Positions 22,850-34,244 of a DNA stretch of 64,000 nt are shown in pieces. Within the stretch, counting starts at the first letter, position 1. Each line of letters begins with the position of its first letter. Made by a program: the position numbers and the translations under genes. The stretch lies in assembly GCA_021399445.1 (NCBI GenBank), contig JAJTUQ010000002.1:6882001-6946000 (forward strand). The letters run 5' to 3'. This DNA comes from Xylogone sp. PMI_703 (Eukaryota; Ascomycota; Leotiomycetes). The notes under the pieces are model-generated. The model saw only the letters and a program-made list of their open reading frames with translations, did no database searches and had not been told where the DNA came from.

Positions 22850-24167
22850 ATGACTAAACCTAAGGCACTGCTGCTAGGTAAAATAGATTTGTAAGTTAAC
22901 CAAAGTCTCTGAGTTTTGCACCTCTCGACAAACACGGACAGTGGAAGCAAAACTGCATGCTACCGTAGGTATTCACAAAAAACGCATATCTAACCTGATG
23001 ACTGCAGTGCCACCGCTTCATGGAATTCGCTCTCTGATCTGGCGGAGCTCGTTACACCTTCCGCGCGTAGCAGGTCGGAGTTCATCGAAGAATGCAAAAG
23101 CGGCAAGCTCGATGGTGTCGTAGTAATATGTGATCGGGCGCCTTCCAGCTTCGAAGTCACTGGCAAGTACGACGAGGAACTAATTCAGGCGTTGCCTAAG
23201 AGTGTAAAATTTATATGTCACAATGGTTGGTCTCAATAGAGAAGGCATTCATTGCTTGTTCTCTTCTGTTACATCTCTCAACTAACTCATCTCAGGTGCT
23301 GGTTATGACAGTATTGACGTAGACCTGTGCACTAAGAGATCAATACTTGTGTCTAACGTACCAAAAGCTGTAGATGATGCTACTGCCGTGACAGCCATGT
23401 TTCTTATCTTAGCAGCTCTCCGTGGATTCAACAATGGCATAATGGCAATCCGCAATCGCACTTGGCGGGGTCATGTCCCACCTCCACCCATAGGTCATGA
23501 CCCGTATGGCAAAACGCTAGGTATTTTAGGTATGGGGGGCATCGGCAGAAATCTAAAGATTAAAGCAGAGGCGTTTGGGATGAAAGTAATTTACCACAAT
23601 AGAACAAAGCTGAGTGATGATCTGGCGGCTGGGGCGGAGTATGTAAGCTTCGATGAGTTATTAGGAAGGAGCGATGTACTGAGCATACATCTACCGCTCA
23701 ATGTAAGTTGAACCTATCAACAACCAATTTAAGATACTATGCTAATTAGATACATATACAGTCAAAAACGCGCAACATCATCTCTACCAAGGAGTTTGAG
23801 AAGATGAAGAAGGGTATTGTTATTGTCAACACCGCTAGAGGTGGAGTTATGGACGAAGATGCATTGGTCAAGGCCTTAGATAGTGGCCATGTTTGGTCCG
23901 CAGGTCTGGATGTTTACCAGCAAGAACCAGATATCCACCCCGGTTTGCTATCAAACCCACATGTTTGTCTACTTCCTCACATGGGAACGACGACAGTTGA
24001 GGTAAGTACCTGACTATAGTGGGGTTTAAGTCGGATAAATCATATGTACTAATGGTTCCGTCTAGACAAAGACGAAGATGGAAGAATGGAATATTGGAAA
24101 TGTCCGGTCAGTCTTGGAAAGAGGGAAACTTAATAATGTGGTGATTGAGCAGGCACATTTAGTCTAA
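22850..24167 (+). CDS. D-isomer-specific 2-hydroxyacid dehydrogenase
   Basis: Five exons (22850-22890, 23008-23225, 23296-23702, 23762-24001, 24066-24167) encode about 335 residues. The first exon is short (MTKPKALLLGKID), followed by a 117-nt intron. The NAD(P)-binding Rossmann motif is LGILGMGGIGRNLKIKAEAF, with HNRTKLS after the second beta strand, an Arg in VNTARGGVMDEDALV, a Glu in QQEPDIHPGL and the catalytic His in LLPHMGTTT. The HNR motif after beta-2 suggests NADPH use. Fungal relatives reduce glyoxylate, hydroxypyruvate or other 2-oxoacids. Next to a divergent sugar transporter and a 2-oxoglutarate dioxygenase, a role in use of a small acid or sugar acid is possible but unproven. 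Confidence 0.93.
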
Positions 24168-24881
24168 GAGTGAGACTAAAGAGTTGCATATAGAAGATTC
24201 ATTTATCTCATCTCTACTATATAGACTTCAAATATTAGAAATTAAACATATTGCAGGAAAGTGGTAATTACAGGAGTATCTTACTCCATTTTGGGACAAG
24301 TAATGGCTTATGGATGTGCAGGGAGAAAGGGCTAACCAGTTGTACGAAAACCATAACAACTTACAGAAGTACATGGTGTTTATATATTTCAATTATCCTA
24401 TTTTTGATAGCACATATTGTTGATTTAGTGGTAGTTTCAAGTTTTCTAAAACCAGCAACGCCTGTCGAAGAAATATATTATATTCACCATTGTGACTCTC
24501 CAGTTTTTACCATTGAGCACATCACAATCCTATTGCCTATTGATAAACTATAATTCTTGAATCATCCTGATTCTAAGTAGCGTGCTAAGAATTTCAAGAC
24601 GGCAAGAATGGTGGTCCAAACTTCTACCGCGGCTCTCTGCCGCATTGCCAAATCCCCGCCGTACTCCACGGCACAATGATGAGCCGGCGAGGAGAGTTGG
24701 AGAAACCCCCGGAAAAGAGTCGTACGGCTCAGATGAGACTAGAATCAGCATCAAATTGCCACCGGGAATTATATATTGCGCAGCTAGTGAAAGACGGATA
24801 AGCATTGTGCTCAGATAACTAATTCGGTATACCTGTTCACGATTAACTTGCAGCCTTGCTCCTAAGCTGTAATCTACCACT
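24168..24881. other. Intergenic region, promoter of PhyH gene
   Basis: About 0.7 kb between two co-oriented genes. The small frame at 24251-24553 shows no family resemblance. No repeat or RNA was seen. Confidence 0.4.
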
Positions 24882-25953
24882 ATGAGTACCCAGACAACCA
24901 CCCAGACGAGCACGAGCACCCAACCCCTCTCGCTCAGCTCCATTCCCGTGAAGAGTCCATTTGAGTAAGTCTATCCGTCACAACTATTGCGGTCTGTTGT
25001 CTAATCACTACAGACTTGAAGGTCCATACGGAGACTGGCGAGATGAGCTCCAATCTAAAGGGTACGTAGTCCTGAAAGGCGTCATTGAGCCAGAGAAGGC
25101 ACGTTACTACCAAGAAAAAGCCTTCGAATGGCTTAAGTCCTTCGACTCTACGCTAGATCTGGAGAAGCCATCCACATGGAAAACTGCAGACCTCCCCGTC
25201 CAGACAATTCTCAACACCTACGAAAACTATTGTGTTGTCCACGAGCGATTTATGTGGGAAGCTCGCATGGAACCAAAGATCATCGACGCTTTTGCTAAGA
25301 TCTGGGGTACCGATGAGCTCCTTGTCTCCTTCGACTCCCTCAATGTCACCCTACCCAACCTCAAGCCGACTCGCGCACCATGGCCGCATATTGACCAGGC
25401 CCCTAGGAAACGTGGCTTGCATTGCGTACAGGGGATTATCAACCTCAGCCATGCCGGCCCTGAGGATGGCTCATTAGTCGTTGTTCCTGGATCTCACCTG
25501 CTGGTTGAGGAATACTTCGATACCAAGACCGACCCAGCGACGTGGGAATGGAAAGACAACCGCTACTTCAATAAAGAAGAGATGAACTGGTTCCGTAGCC
25601 ACGGCCTGGAGCCAATCAAAGTCCTCGCGGAGCCAGGTGACTTGATCCTCTGGGACTCACGCACTGTTCATTGGGGAGGAGAGCCTAGTGACAAGAGTGA
25701 TACCATACGGACAGTCATTTACGCGGCTTATGCTCCGGCTAGAATGGCATCAGAGGAGGCCTTGAAGGAAAAGAGGCGCGTATTCGAGGCTTACGGCGCA
25801 ACCACTCACTGGCCACATGATAATATCAAATTACGAGACTTATTTGCTCGTCGGCCTGATGGGACTATTGACCCCCGCAATCGAACTGAACCATTGGAGA
25901 AGCCGGAATATACAGATCGCTTGCTGAAGTTGGCTGGCATTAAAGCCTATTGA
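24882..25953 (+). CDS. Phytanoyl-CoA dioxygenase (PhyH) family protein
   Basis: Two exons (24882-24964 and 25014-25953) encode 340 residues. It is a non-heme Fe(II)/2-oxoglutarate oxygenase by its HxD pair in WPHIDQAP (about residues 153-155), distal His in TVHWGGE (about 247), and the Arg a few residues later in SDTIRTVIY that should hold 2-oxoglutarate. The double-stranded beta-helix strands LHCVQGIINLSHAG, GSLVVVPGSH and PGDLILWDS are clear. The N-terminus is Ser/Thr-rich and low complexity. Fungal members include both catabolic enzymes and natural-product oxygenases; the substrate is unknown. Stop codon is followed by an AT-rich 3' region. Confidence 0.9.
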
Positions 25954-26590
25954 AGGACAGATGTTGCTGCGAGAAAAGATTGAATATGATGTGTATGAAA
26001 CAGTATGAGCTCGGTAACTAGACCGTACGCTGTATGGAGAGCTACATTGCATAGAATGTTAAAATAAATGTATAGTACGTTATAAAATGACTGAACTTGC
26101 ATTCAAATTTTTGTATGTCGTGACTCATCACACATCGTCGATGTGTCTTGGAAAGAAGGACACGTTGAGCAATCCTGTTGCACAAAGTGCTCTCGGCATC
26201 AAAGATCTCCTGGATACAAGCTGTATATTGTAATCTAGCTCAATACAGCCGACTAGGTTCTGTACGGTTTATTGTGTGAAAAATGGAACATCCACAAGCC
26301 ATGGTTGCCATGATAACGTGAGATTGGCGGGTGGACATGGCCAGGTGATCACACGAGCTAGAACTTCCCGCGTTTCAGAGACAAATTCAACTTCCATCAC
26401 CATACACTAATATTACCTTCTGGCAGCATTGGGCTCTTCAGCACTATACATATCAATTGCCTAGCCTGTAACTCGCTCTATTCGGCCAGATACCCTGATA
26501 TTCCGGTCTTGAGCGTGGAGAACAGGTGGATTGGCAGAGGTCAGGTGTGCTACAAGTGATGACCATCAATAATCTCCCTCAGTATTGGCT
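25954..26590. other. Intergenic region before gag-like gene
   Basis: About 0.6 kb with no recognised gene. I looked for a long terminal repeat copy matching sequence downstream of the gag-like gene and did not see one by eye. Confidence 0.35.
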
Positions 26591-27346
26591 ATGGAGCAAC
26601 AGAACGATGACAACTTACACTCTAGGTCTCAATCAGAAGATCGAGGCTCAGAGGGCAAAAGTGAAGAGGAGAAAGGCTTATGGTCCGCGAAATACACAGG
26701 CAAGAATTGGGGTGAAATGGATGACTTTTTGTGGCGATTACGCCAGGATTTTGACTACTATAAATTCCAGAATGACTTGGAAAAGGTCTATTTCGCTTAT
26801 AATCGGATGGATGAAAATATGCGTACACGTTGGATGACTCGTGTCCGAGATAAGTGGGGAGATGAAGCAGTGAGTCTCCAAACATGGGAGGATATGAAGG
26901 AGTGGATTGAATCCACTGTAAGCAAAGACCTTCACAGATACTGCGCGGTCAGGGATTTGAACGCTATGGAGCAAGGCCCAACCCAGAGCGTTAGCGATTT
27001 CAAAAATGAATACCTGGAAATTATATTACATCTCCCGGAGCGACTGGACAAGAGATTCTACACAGCATTATTTATCTGCAAACTTCGCCCTGAGATTAGG
27101 AACATATTCGGAGATCAAGATTACATGAGGTTCACGTGGGATGAGGCAGTTAATGCAGCCTGGCGAGCTGAGTCTATTCTCAATTCTCCTACGAGTTCGC
27201 CACCTCCATCGCCAGTACCAGTAAATAATCACAGAGCGTCAAGATCAAACAATCTTGGAACACCAGGAAAATACCGCGGAACCCGTTCACGCTATCGGCG
27301 CAGACAAAGAAGGAGGCAGAGCAGGCAGGTAGCGTCCCAGAGATAG
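26591..27346 (+). CDS. Retrotransposon gag-like protein without pol
   Basis: The frame from the ATG at 26591 gives 251 residues. The central part (about 30-195) has the Retrotrans_gag helical pattern: WGEMDDFLWRLRQDF, VYFAYNRMD, TWEDMKEWIES, SVSDFKNEYLEIILHLP, RFYTALFICKLRPEIRN and TWDEAVNAAWRAES. The C-terminus is Pro/Ser then strongly Arg-rich (RSRYRRRQRRRQ), suited to nucleic-acid binding; there is no CCHC knuckle. No protease, reverse transcriptase or integrase frame follows. In the same frame, beyond two TAG codons, lies HGWFYGWFSPGKLIEVQNLL, and a possible intron 27329-27415 (GTAGCG...GATAG, 87 nt) would join it in phase and end the gene at 27541. It may be a domesticated gag or the remnant of an LTR element. 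Confidence 0.7.
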   Translation: MEQQNDDNLHSRSQSEDRGSEGKSEEEKGLWSAKYTGKNWGEMDDFLWRLRQDFDYYKFQNDLEKVYFAYNRMDENMRTRWMTRVRDKWGDEAVSLQTWEDMKEWIESTVSKDLHRYCAVRDLNAMEQGPTQSVSDFKNEYLEIILHLPERLDKRFYTALFICKLRPEIRNIFGDQDYMRFTWDEAVNAAWRAESILNSPTSSPPPSPVPVNNHRASRSNNLGTPGKYRGTRSRYRRRQRRRQSRQVASQR

Positions 27347-27541
27347 GAAGTTAGAACACCATGCCACTCCACATCCCCTACCTCCGATCAAACTATCTCT
27401 CCCAGTGAAAGATAGTTTACCCGCCAGCATGGATGGTTCTACGGTTGGTTCAGCCCAGGAAAACTAATAGAAGTCCAAAACCTCCTTGGGTCTAAATTAC
27501 AGCCACAGTTTCTTTCCTATGAGGAGGTCGGTGTACCTTGA

Positions 27542-29545
27542 ACAAGTTCTGATAATCTGAGGAGCTGAGACTTATTCGATTGGATAATATTTGGCGTAAG
27601 AATCAGTTACGCATGCTTTCACATGCGTGTACTATCTTACTCTTTATGAGATAGTGAATGTTTGCTGCTATTTGCGGAGATACAGTAATGGGTGGCCAAG
27701 ACTATTGAATCAACAGCGTCACACCAGCTCGCGTTTTGTCACACATTTAGCTGTTATATGAATGATGCATTATTCAGAAACCTTATTACCATGCTTTTAT
27801 AGTCAAAAGATCTAGTGAGCTAAAACATGTGGATTGGACTTATAACTAAGATAGTTGTTTAATTAATATTCTGAAAATATGCTAGATTTTCAGTACAAGA
27901 GCGTATAAATAGTTTCTAGGACCCGTGTGAGTGAGCATAAGAGTTAATTCTGACGTCAAATGAATAATCGTTATCTTACTGCCTATTCCTTGATCAAAGT
28001 TATCAAATTATTGTCTATACACTGCGATTGAGAAGGATAAGGATTTGATATCTAGTCGACATGCTACTTCCTTTTTCACTGCAAAATTCCGTGTCAAAAC
28101 AAAGAGAACTTCTCGTATTTCAACAGATTCAATTAATAAGTTCTTTATTCCCGGAGAGGGTTTGGAGCATAATATATCATGTGATGGTGATTCCAAAAAA
28201 GTTATTACCGGTGCCAGTATCCCACTTAACACCGACGTTGAAGCTAATCACCGCTAACTTACTACTACCAATGCAGTAAAGTTACAGCGTACACGTACCG
28301 TACTTTGGCCGAGATTCTACATCGGCCCGCGCTGATTTATCCAAAGTGCTCCACCACTTACAGTGAGCGCATGCAAGACCTGTAGATGTCTACTTCCGGG
28401 AATGTGAATTAATCTGTGAGGGGAAGGTGATGATGAATGGACCGCAGGAAACCTCGAGCTCATTGTCGCAATGCAGTTCGTGGTCAAAACCTGCTCGCGT
28501 GATTGCGCGTCTTCTGGCTTCTCCGCATCGGCGCAACTGGGGAAACCCTTGGGGCTCTGGGTTTTGAATCGGCTGTATACTTTCTGCTGCACGGAAGCAA
28601 CAGTAGCTTGGAGGTTATCGCATATTCCGGCCGTCAGACAATAAGTCAGAAGAGTGGGCACTCTGGCGCTTTAATACTTTTCTTTGCCATGATAACAGCA
28701 ATTACTCGGGTACTGTAGCTGGAAAGCGCCTTGGCCATGGCCCCTAGATCTAGATCTTTGCTTGTTGGAAAAGCTTTCAAGACATTCCAGCCACCAGCCA
28801 CACACGTCTATATTGAGAGCACGCCAGGAACCACTCGTCAATAGTAGACGGGCAGTGTGGAAATCAACCCTCGGAATTCAAGACCACAATCGCCACATTC
28901 GCACGGCTGCCAACGACACAGAGCAGCCTCTGCAGAGCCAAAAGCGGCCCTGTCAGCTCCCCACTCTTAACGCCTTTGTGCTTCCGGTTCTTCTTCCCCT
29001 TGTGGCCAACAAGACCAAGAAGCCCTGGCTAAACCCTACCGAGAGCGAAATCGATAGAGCCAACGCCCCAGTCCCAGTGGCTCTTTGCTGCTTTGGCTGT
29101 AGTCCCGCCCCTATCAGCAAGTCCACGTTCCGGACGAGTGCTGCCGTACTACCCTACGATGCTGGCTCTTATCCAGCACGGCAGAAGCGCGAGGCCTGGT
29201 GGTGGGTACTGTACTGCAAATAACTGCCGCTTGAACAGGTGGCGTGTGGCCCGTATTTGCGATCTTGCAGGTAAATAGCAACCGCACTTGTCGCATTGTG
29301 GAAACTTTGTGGATGGCGTCTTTCCGTGCTAGTGTTGTTTGCAGCTGCAGACGTTGTGTCGGACGCAGAATTGCGGGTATATTTAATATTTATCTGATCT
29401 CCTCTGCTGTTTGGTTCTCCTCAGCTCTGAACCGTCCTGGAATCTCCACCGGTTTGAGAGTTCGATTGACGTTTCGTCAGAGCCGTGGAAATTAACCAAA
29501 CGCTGCGCAATTGAGTTTGCGCGGTTGATCCTATCTTCGTCGACG
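27542..29545. other. Intergenic region and NRAMP promoter/leader
   Basis: About 2 kb, AT-rich to about 28300 and then more GC-balanced towards the NRAMP gene. Frames at 28317-28661 (minus) and 28762-29223 (plus, no ATG start) lack family resemblance and are treated as chance. The GC-balanced 28750-29545 part may be a long 5' leader of the transporter. Confidence 0.4.
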
Positions 29546-31499
29546 ATGCCTATCACCGAGATCCTTGCTCCTGTCACGCAGGCCAATTCAACCAGGAGAG
29601 CCCAGGCCGATGCCACAGCCTCCAAAAGAATCGAACAACTGCATCATGGCACTGTCACGACCATAACCGCCAACGATGAGTTCGACGAAAAGCACGACTT
29701 TGATGAGAAGAAAGATCCTCTGCCCCTCGTCACCGAGCTCGCTTCCGCCCCACCTCCACCATCTCGCCCATGGAATTTCCATAATGCATTTTCCAAGGAA
29801 GGACTAAAAGCCGCTGGACAAGTGCTCATCAAATTTGCAAAATTCACAGGGCCAGGGGCCATTATCAGTGTCGCGTATGTTGATCCAGACAACTTCCAGA
29901 CGGCCGTCAGTTCGGGGGTGGAGTTCGGGTACAAGCCGCTGTTCATGGTGCTTATAGCCAATTTGATCTCGATTTACCTCCAGGTGAGAACCAACATATC
30001 TCGAACAGAATGTCAATAGCATGCTAGTTGGGATGAAGGCTGACTACGTAAACCAAAGGTTCTGGCGGTTAAATTGGGAGCTGTTACAGGTCTTAACCTC
30101 GCAGAGATGAATCGAGCTTATCTACCCAAATGGTTGAATTGGTTTCTGTACGCCATCGCCGAGGCTGCAATCATTTGCACGGATATAGGACAGGTACGCT
30201 ATCTCATGTTTCTCTCAGGAAACAAGACTTCACCCAAAATCGTTGCTATATGCTAACAACGAGCTCTCTATAGGTCATAGGTACAGCTATCGCGTTGAAC
30301 ATCTTGTCTCCCAAGATCCCCTTAGTAGCAGGCTGCGCTATTGCAATTGCAGACTCGATATTTATCCTAGCCTTCTATCGACCAGATGGCTCTCTGCGAC
30401 GGCTCAGGATATTTGAACTCTTCGTTACGGCATTCGTGCTCGGCGTCTTCATCAGCTTTATAATCGAACTGTCTAAAATAAGTGCCAATGCGGGACACGT
30501 ATTCAAGGGCTTCCTTCCAAGTCGTGATATATTTGTTGGACAAGGGTGAGTTCTTTGTTTTCTTCTCCTGAGCCTCACGTTATTGAAAAGCTGTGGCTTA
30601 TGACTAACATAAAAATGACCAGTCTCTTCCAATCCTGTGCTTTAATCGGCGGTACCATTATGCCACACACTATTTATCTTGGCTCTGGTCTCGTCCAAGC
30701 TCGCATGCGCGACTTCGATGAGAAGAAGAATACCGTCCACACTGCTCTCCCCGATACCTCCAAATACGCAATTCCTCTCTACCGTCCTACTTTGTCGGCT
30801 ATTAAGTCCTGCTTGTCCTACTCCATTGCTGAGCTCTGCATCACCCTTTTTGTCGTCAGCATCTTCGTAAACAGTGCTATCCTCATCATAGCTGCATCCA
30901 CTCTCACCGAGGCCGCTCAGGATGCCGACTTACCAGGAATGTACCACCTTTTCGTCACCACCATCAGCCAGGCCAGTGGCACGATCTTCGCTCTAGCACT
31001 TCTCTTCTCCGGAATCAGCTGCGGTATTGTAGCCACACTTGCGGGACAGATGATCTGCGAGGGAGCCCTAAACTGGCGCATGAATCCCTTCTTCAGAAGA
31101 CTGCTAACGCGATTACTTGCCTCCATCCCAGCCATCATTATCGCTGCGGCAGAGGGACAAAAGGGTCTTGATGAGGCGTTAACTGGATGCAACGTTGTGC
31201 TTAGCGTGGCATTGATTTTCCTGACATTTCCGCTGATTTACTTCACAAGTCGAAGTAGGTATATGCGAGTGAAGATTGATGATAAGGCGACTCCACTTGG
31301 TATTATGGATGGGGTCATGAATTGGGAGACAAGTCGTCAACTAAAGGCTAGTGGTGAAGCCGGAGCAGAGGAGGGCACAGTGAATCTCAAGAACGGGCCG
31401 TTCGTCATGGGGTTGGGTTGGTTCATCTGGTTTGTGATTGCGGCAATGAATATTGCTGAATTGACGTTCTTGGGATTGGGAATTGGAGGGGATGACTAG
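29546..31499 (+). CDS. NRAMP-family divalent metal transporter
   Basis: Four exons (29546-29983, 30059-30193, 30274-30545, 30623-31499) encode 573 residues. A charged cytosolic N-terminus of about 85 residues precedes roughly 11 membrane segments. NRAMP proteins carry Mn2+, Fe2+ and similar ions with protons. The TM1 metal-binding motif, usually DPGN, reads DPDN here (YVDPDNFQTAV, about residues 110-120), and the TM6 motif reads MPHTIYLGSGLVQ rather than MPHN. Asp and Asn of TM1 and Met of TM6, the direct ligands, are kept. GFNLAEMNRA-like and GPGAIISVAY segments support the family. It is likely an Smf-type plasma-membrane, endosomal or vacuolar transporter. The ATG at 29546 is the first in frame. 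Confidence 0.92.
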
Positions 31500-34016
31500 T
31501 TATTTGACTAGCTTTGGATATAGGTTGCATTTTAGATGGAGTTCTTCGCTAGACATATATGAACTGATTGGCTATCCTAGAGTAAAATACGATGCCTCAT
31601 GACTATATCATATCTCCAAATCATCGATGACAGCGGTGCACGTGAAGGCTTTTTCTGCTTGTATCTGTGTGTATCTCTATTGCCAGGCAAGGGCAGCCGT
31701 GAAGGAGTTGCACAGCTTGATTGGCCATAGTGTGATTCACCTCCATGGTGCCAGCTTCAAACTGCTGCTGAGGGATTTCTTCATGTGCATGGCTAGCTTG
31801 AGCTATTTCGTTTCATAGAACAAATATTCAAGTCTGCAGCTTAAGCTAAAATTTAAGAGGTATGGAGGGCGTATACCACAACTGCACTTTGTCCTATGTA
31901 GCTAGTGCTACCGCCACAATCGTTAATGAAATGCTATGCTTTATATTATTATATCAATGGGCCAATGTCAAGCTCTTGCACTCTCATATTACCGGATATG
32001 ATCTCGAACCAATACGACACGGGAACAGTATATACAAAGCCAAGAAATACACTGCAGCATCAACACATTGAGAGCAGTAAGTCTCGATCACGACTTCACT
32101 GGTTTACAGTGTTGCATGATCTGCTGCGACATAAAAGAACAATGGATCACAACATCAAATGTATTGAGGAATTATGCGATATCATCTGTCGATCCATGAT
32201 GTACCGTGGCTCCACCAGATTTAGCAAGTAACACAGCCACGACAAAATGTCGCAAAATATATCCCTCACGCTTATCACTCCCGACTTCATCACCACGTGT
32301 AACTGAAAATGCCTCATAGATAGATGTACTTGCTAACTTGTAGCTGCGAAGGTAACGGTAGGTGATAAATATGATATACGACTCTCAGACCCGATGCAAG
32401 TGAACTCTAATCAAGCACTCAAGTTGCCTCTCTATTAGCCTCTAACATAAAATTTAACCAAACTTCGCTCCGGGACACTTAAGTTAGCCTAAAGACTGAC
32501 GTCGTATGGATTGCTTGTCATTTGCAATTATATGCGGCTCCTTTATCGTCTGGACGATTGTCCTACAGTTAACGGACAAAAAATCTGATGAATGAACCAA
32601 CAAATAAGCATCGACTCCATAAGGGTGACTAAAAGACGTGATGCGTTTGTAGTTTCAATATCAGACGGCACTGTAAAGACTCTTTTCATATAAAGATATT
32701 ATAAACTTATACCTTGCGTGCTAATCAGCTAGTAGGCCTCCAGTTGCCAACGGAATTGAGTATGTAATTGGAACTTGGCTTAACGTTCTACTATCTATGT
32801 CTCCATTATGACAGCCACCCCCGTAGGGGACTAAAATCAAGGAGAAGGGATATCTTTTACTTCGGCGGCTGCATTGTGTTGGTATTGTTATCAATCAGTT
32901 AATTGTTCAACGTCGATATGCTATATGTAAGATAATACAGTCATTATTTGGGATTCACTACGGCTTAGATACATATGAATTCATAGCAACGCCATTTATG
33001 CTTCCCCTGCTAAAACACAAGATATCATTACAAATTGGTATGTTGCACGTGATCGGAGCAACGTGTTACGAAATTGTAGACATACATTGTCAGCAGTAAA
33101 GAGCCTAGAAATAAAATGACATGAGTTATAGAATTGGCTACTGAAGATAGGGCTAGCAAGCAATACCAAGCTTCTAGGCCTTTTGATCGTACAACCTGGG
33201 TATTCTTAGAACGAGACTGCATCAGAAGTATCTATCCCACTTGTAGAATTCAATATCTGTATTCTGGTTTGCGAGTGGGTCCGAAGAAGCTATGCAGATA
33301 GACCATTACTTCGGCCACCAGATAAGAAGTTCAATTCTTTTTTTCATTCCAGATCAATAGATTTGAGTAAGCACGGCATTTACGGCATAGTCGTGAGTAT
33401 CATCTCTATTGAAATCAATTGAGTCTCTGCTTCACAGTAATATTATGTGAGATTTCCTCCTACTTGCACGATGGGCTGTGATCAGTAGGCACAGTTCTTG
33501 AATCAAAAGCTTTTCCAGACAATCCAGAACAAAGTAGATTCAATATATATAGCTCCACGGTGGATAAGATCCTCGTACTCAATGGAATTGGACTCCAACG
33601 GGTGGTTATCATAGTAACTCTTAAGCTATTACTTGTTTAAACGCCCCATTTCTTACAATGTTGAGCATACTTCCAGATCTATAGCCATATATGCCAGTAT
33701 CATCACAGAGAGTCAGAATAATGAGGAGGCGGAAAGACGGGAAATGCTCAAAGCCAATGCACCATTTACATGACCTAGCCACTGATCACCATTTTATAGA
33801 CTTGATTTTTAATAAACGGTCACATAGGCTGAACTAAATGGTGGGTAAAATGCATTTTGCAAGTTATACTAAGCAGACTTTTCAACTGTGAAGCTTATAC
33901 CCTTGAATCTTATTCCCTCTAAGGCTATGACTATTTAAGTCCAGGTCACTCACCCAACAAACATTCAATGTTTGACTGCCTACAAACTAATAGAGTAATG
34001 TCGGCCTTATTATCTA
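31500..34016. other. Gene-poor AT-rich tract
   Basis: About 2.5 kb after the NRAMP gene without a recognisable coding region. Frames at 31627-31818, 31862-32231 and 33028-33222 are short and lack similarity to any family I know. Composition is visibly AT-rich with many TA steps. Confidence 0.45.
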
Positions 34017-34244
34017 TTACCGAATGATTGTACACTGTTTTTTAGCTTCATCAGTATAGGTTATCACAAGAAGGCTTTGTGTATGACGTACAACACCGCC
34101 CAAGCACTTAGCTTGTCCACTTTCACATCCACCGCAATCTGCACTTGTAGAGCAAGGGTCTCCACAGCCTGCTCTCTTCATTAGAGGGTCTGCAGTTGCC
34201 ACGAGAGCGAGAATAGATGAAATGAAAAGAATTGACAACTTCAT
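34017..34244 (-). CDS. Small secreted six-cysteine peptide
   Basis: Two exons (34244-34092 and 34034-34017) with a 57-nt GTACGT...CAG intron give a 56-residue precursor. Residues 1-18 form a classic signal peptide (MKLSILFISSILALVATA). A Lys-Arg pair at about residues 23-24 sits directly before the first cysteine block, as expected for Kex2 processing, leaving a mature peptide of about 32 residues. Six cysteines are spaced C-x3-C-x5-C-x2-C-x6-C-x4-C, with the last one contributed by the second exon, which fits three disulfides in a knottin-like fold. Such peptides in fungi act as effectors, antimicrobials or signals. It is isolated in a gene-poor tract. I do not recognise a named family; without the splice the last cysteine would be replaced by a longer unrelated tail. 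Confidence 0.7.
   Translation of the reverse strand: MKLSILFISSILALVATADPLMKRAGCGDPCSTSADCGGCESGQAKCLGGVVRHTQSLLVITYTDEAKKQCTIIR

Noticed and set aside
28317..29223. Open frames of 114 (minus) and 153 (plus) residues
   Set aside because: No recognisable domain; the longer one lacks an ATG start and lies directly upstream of the NRAMP gene, so probably leader sequence.
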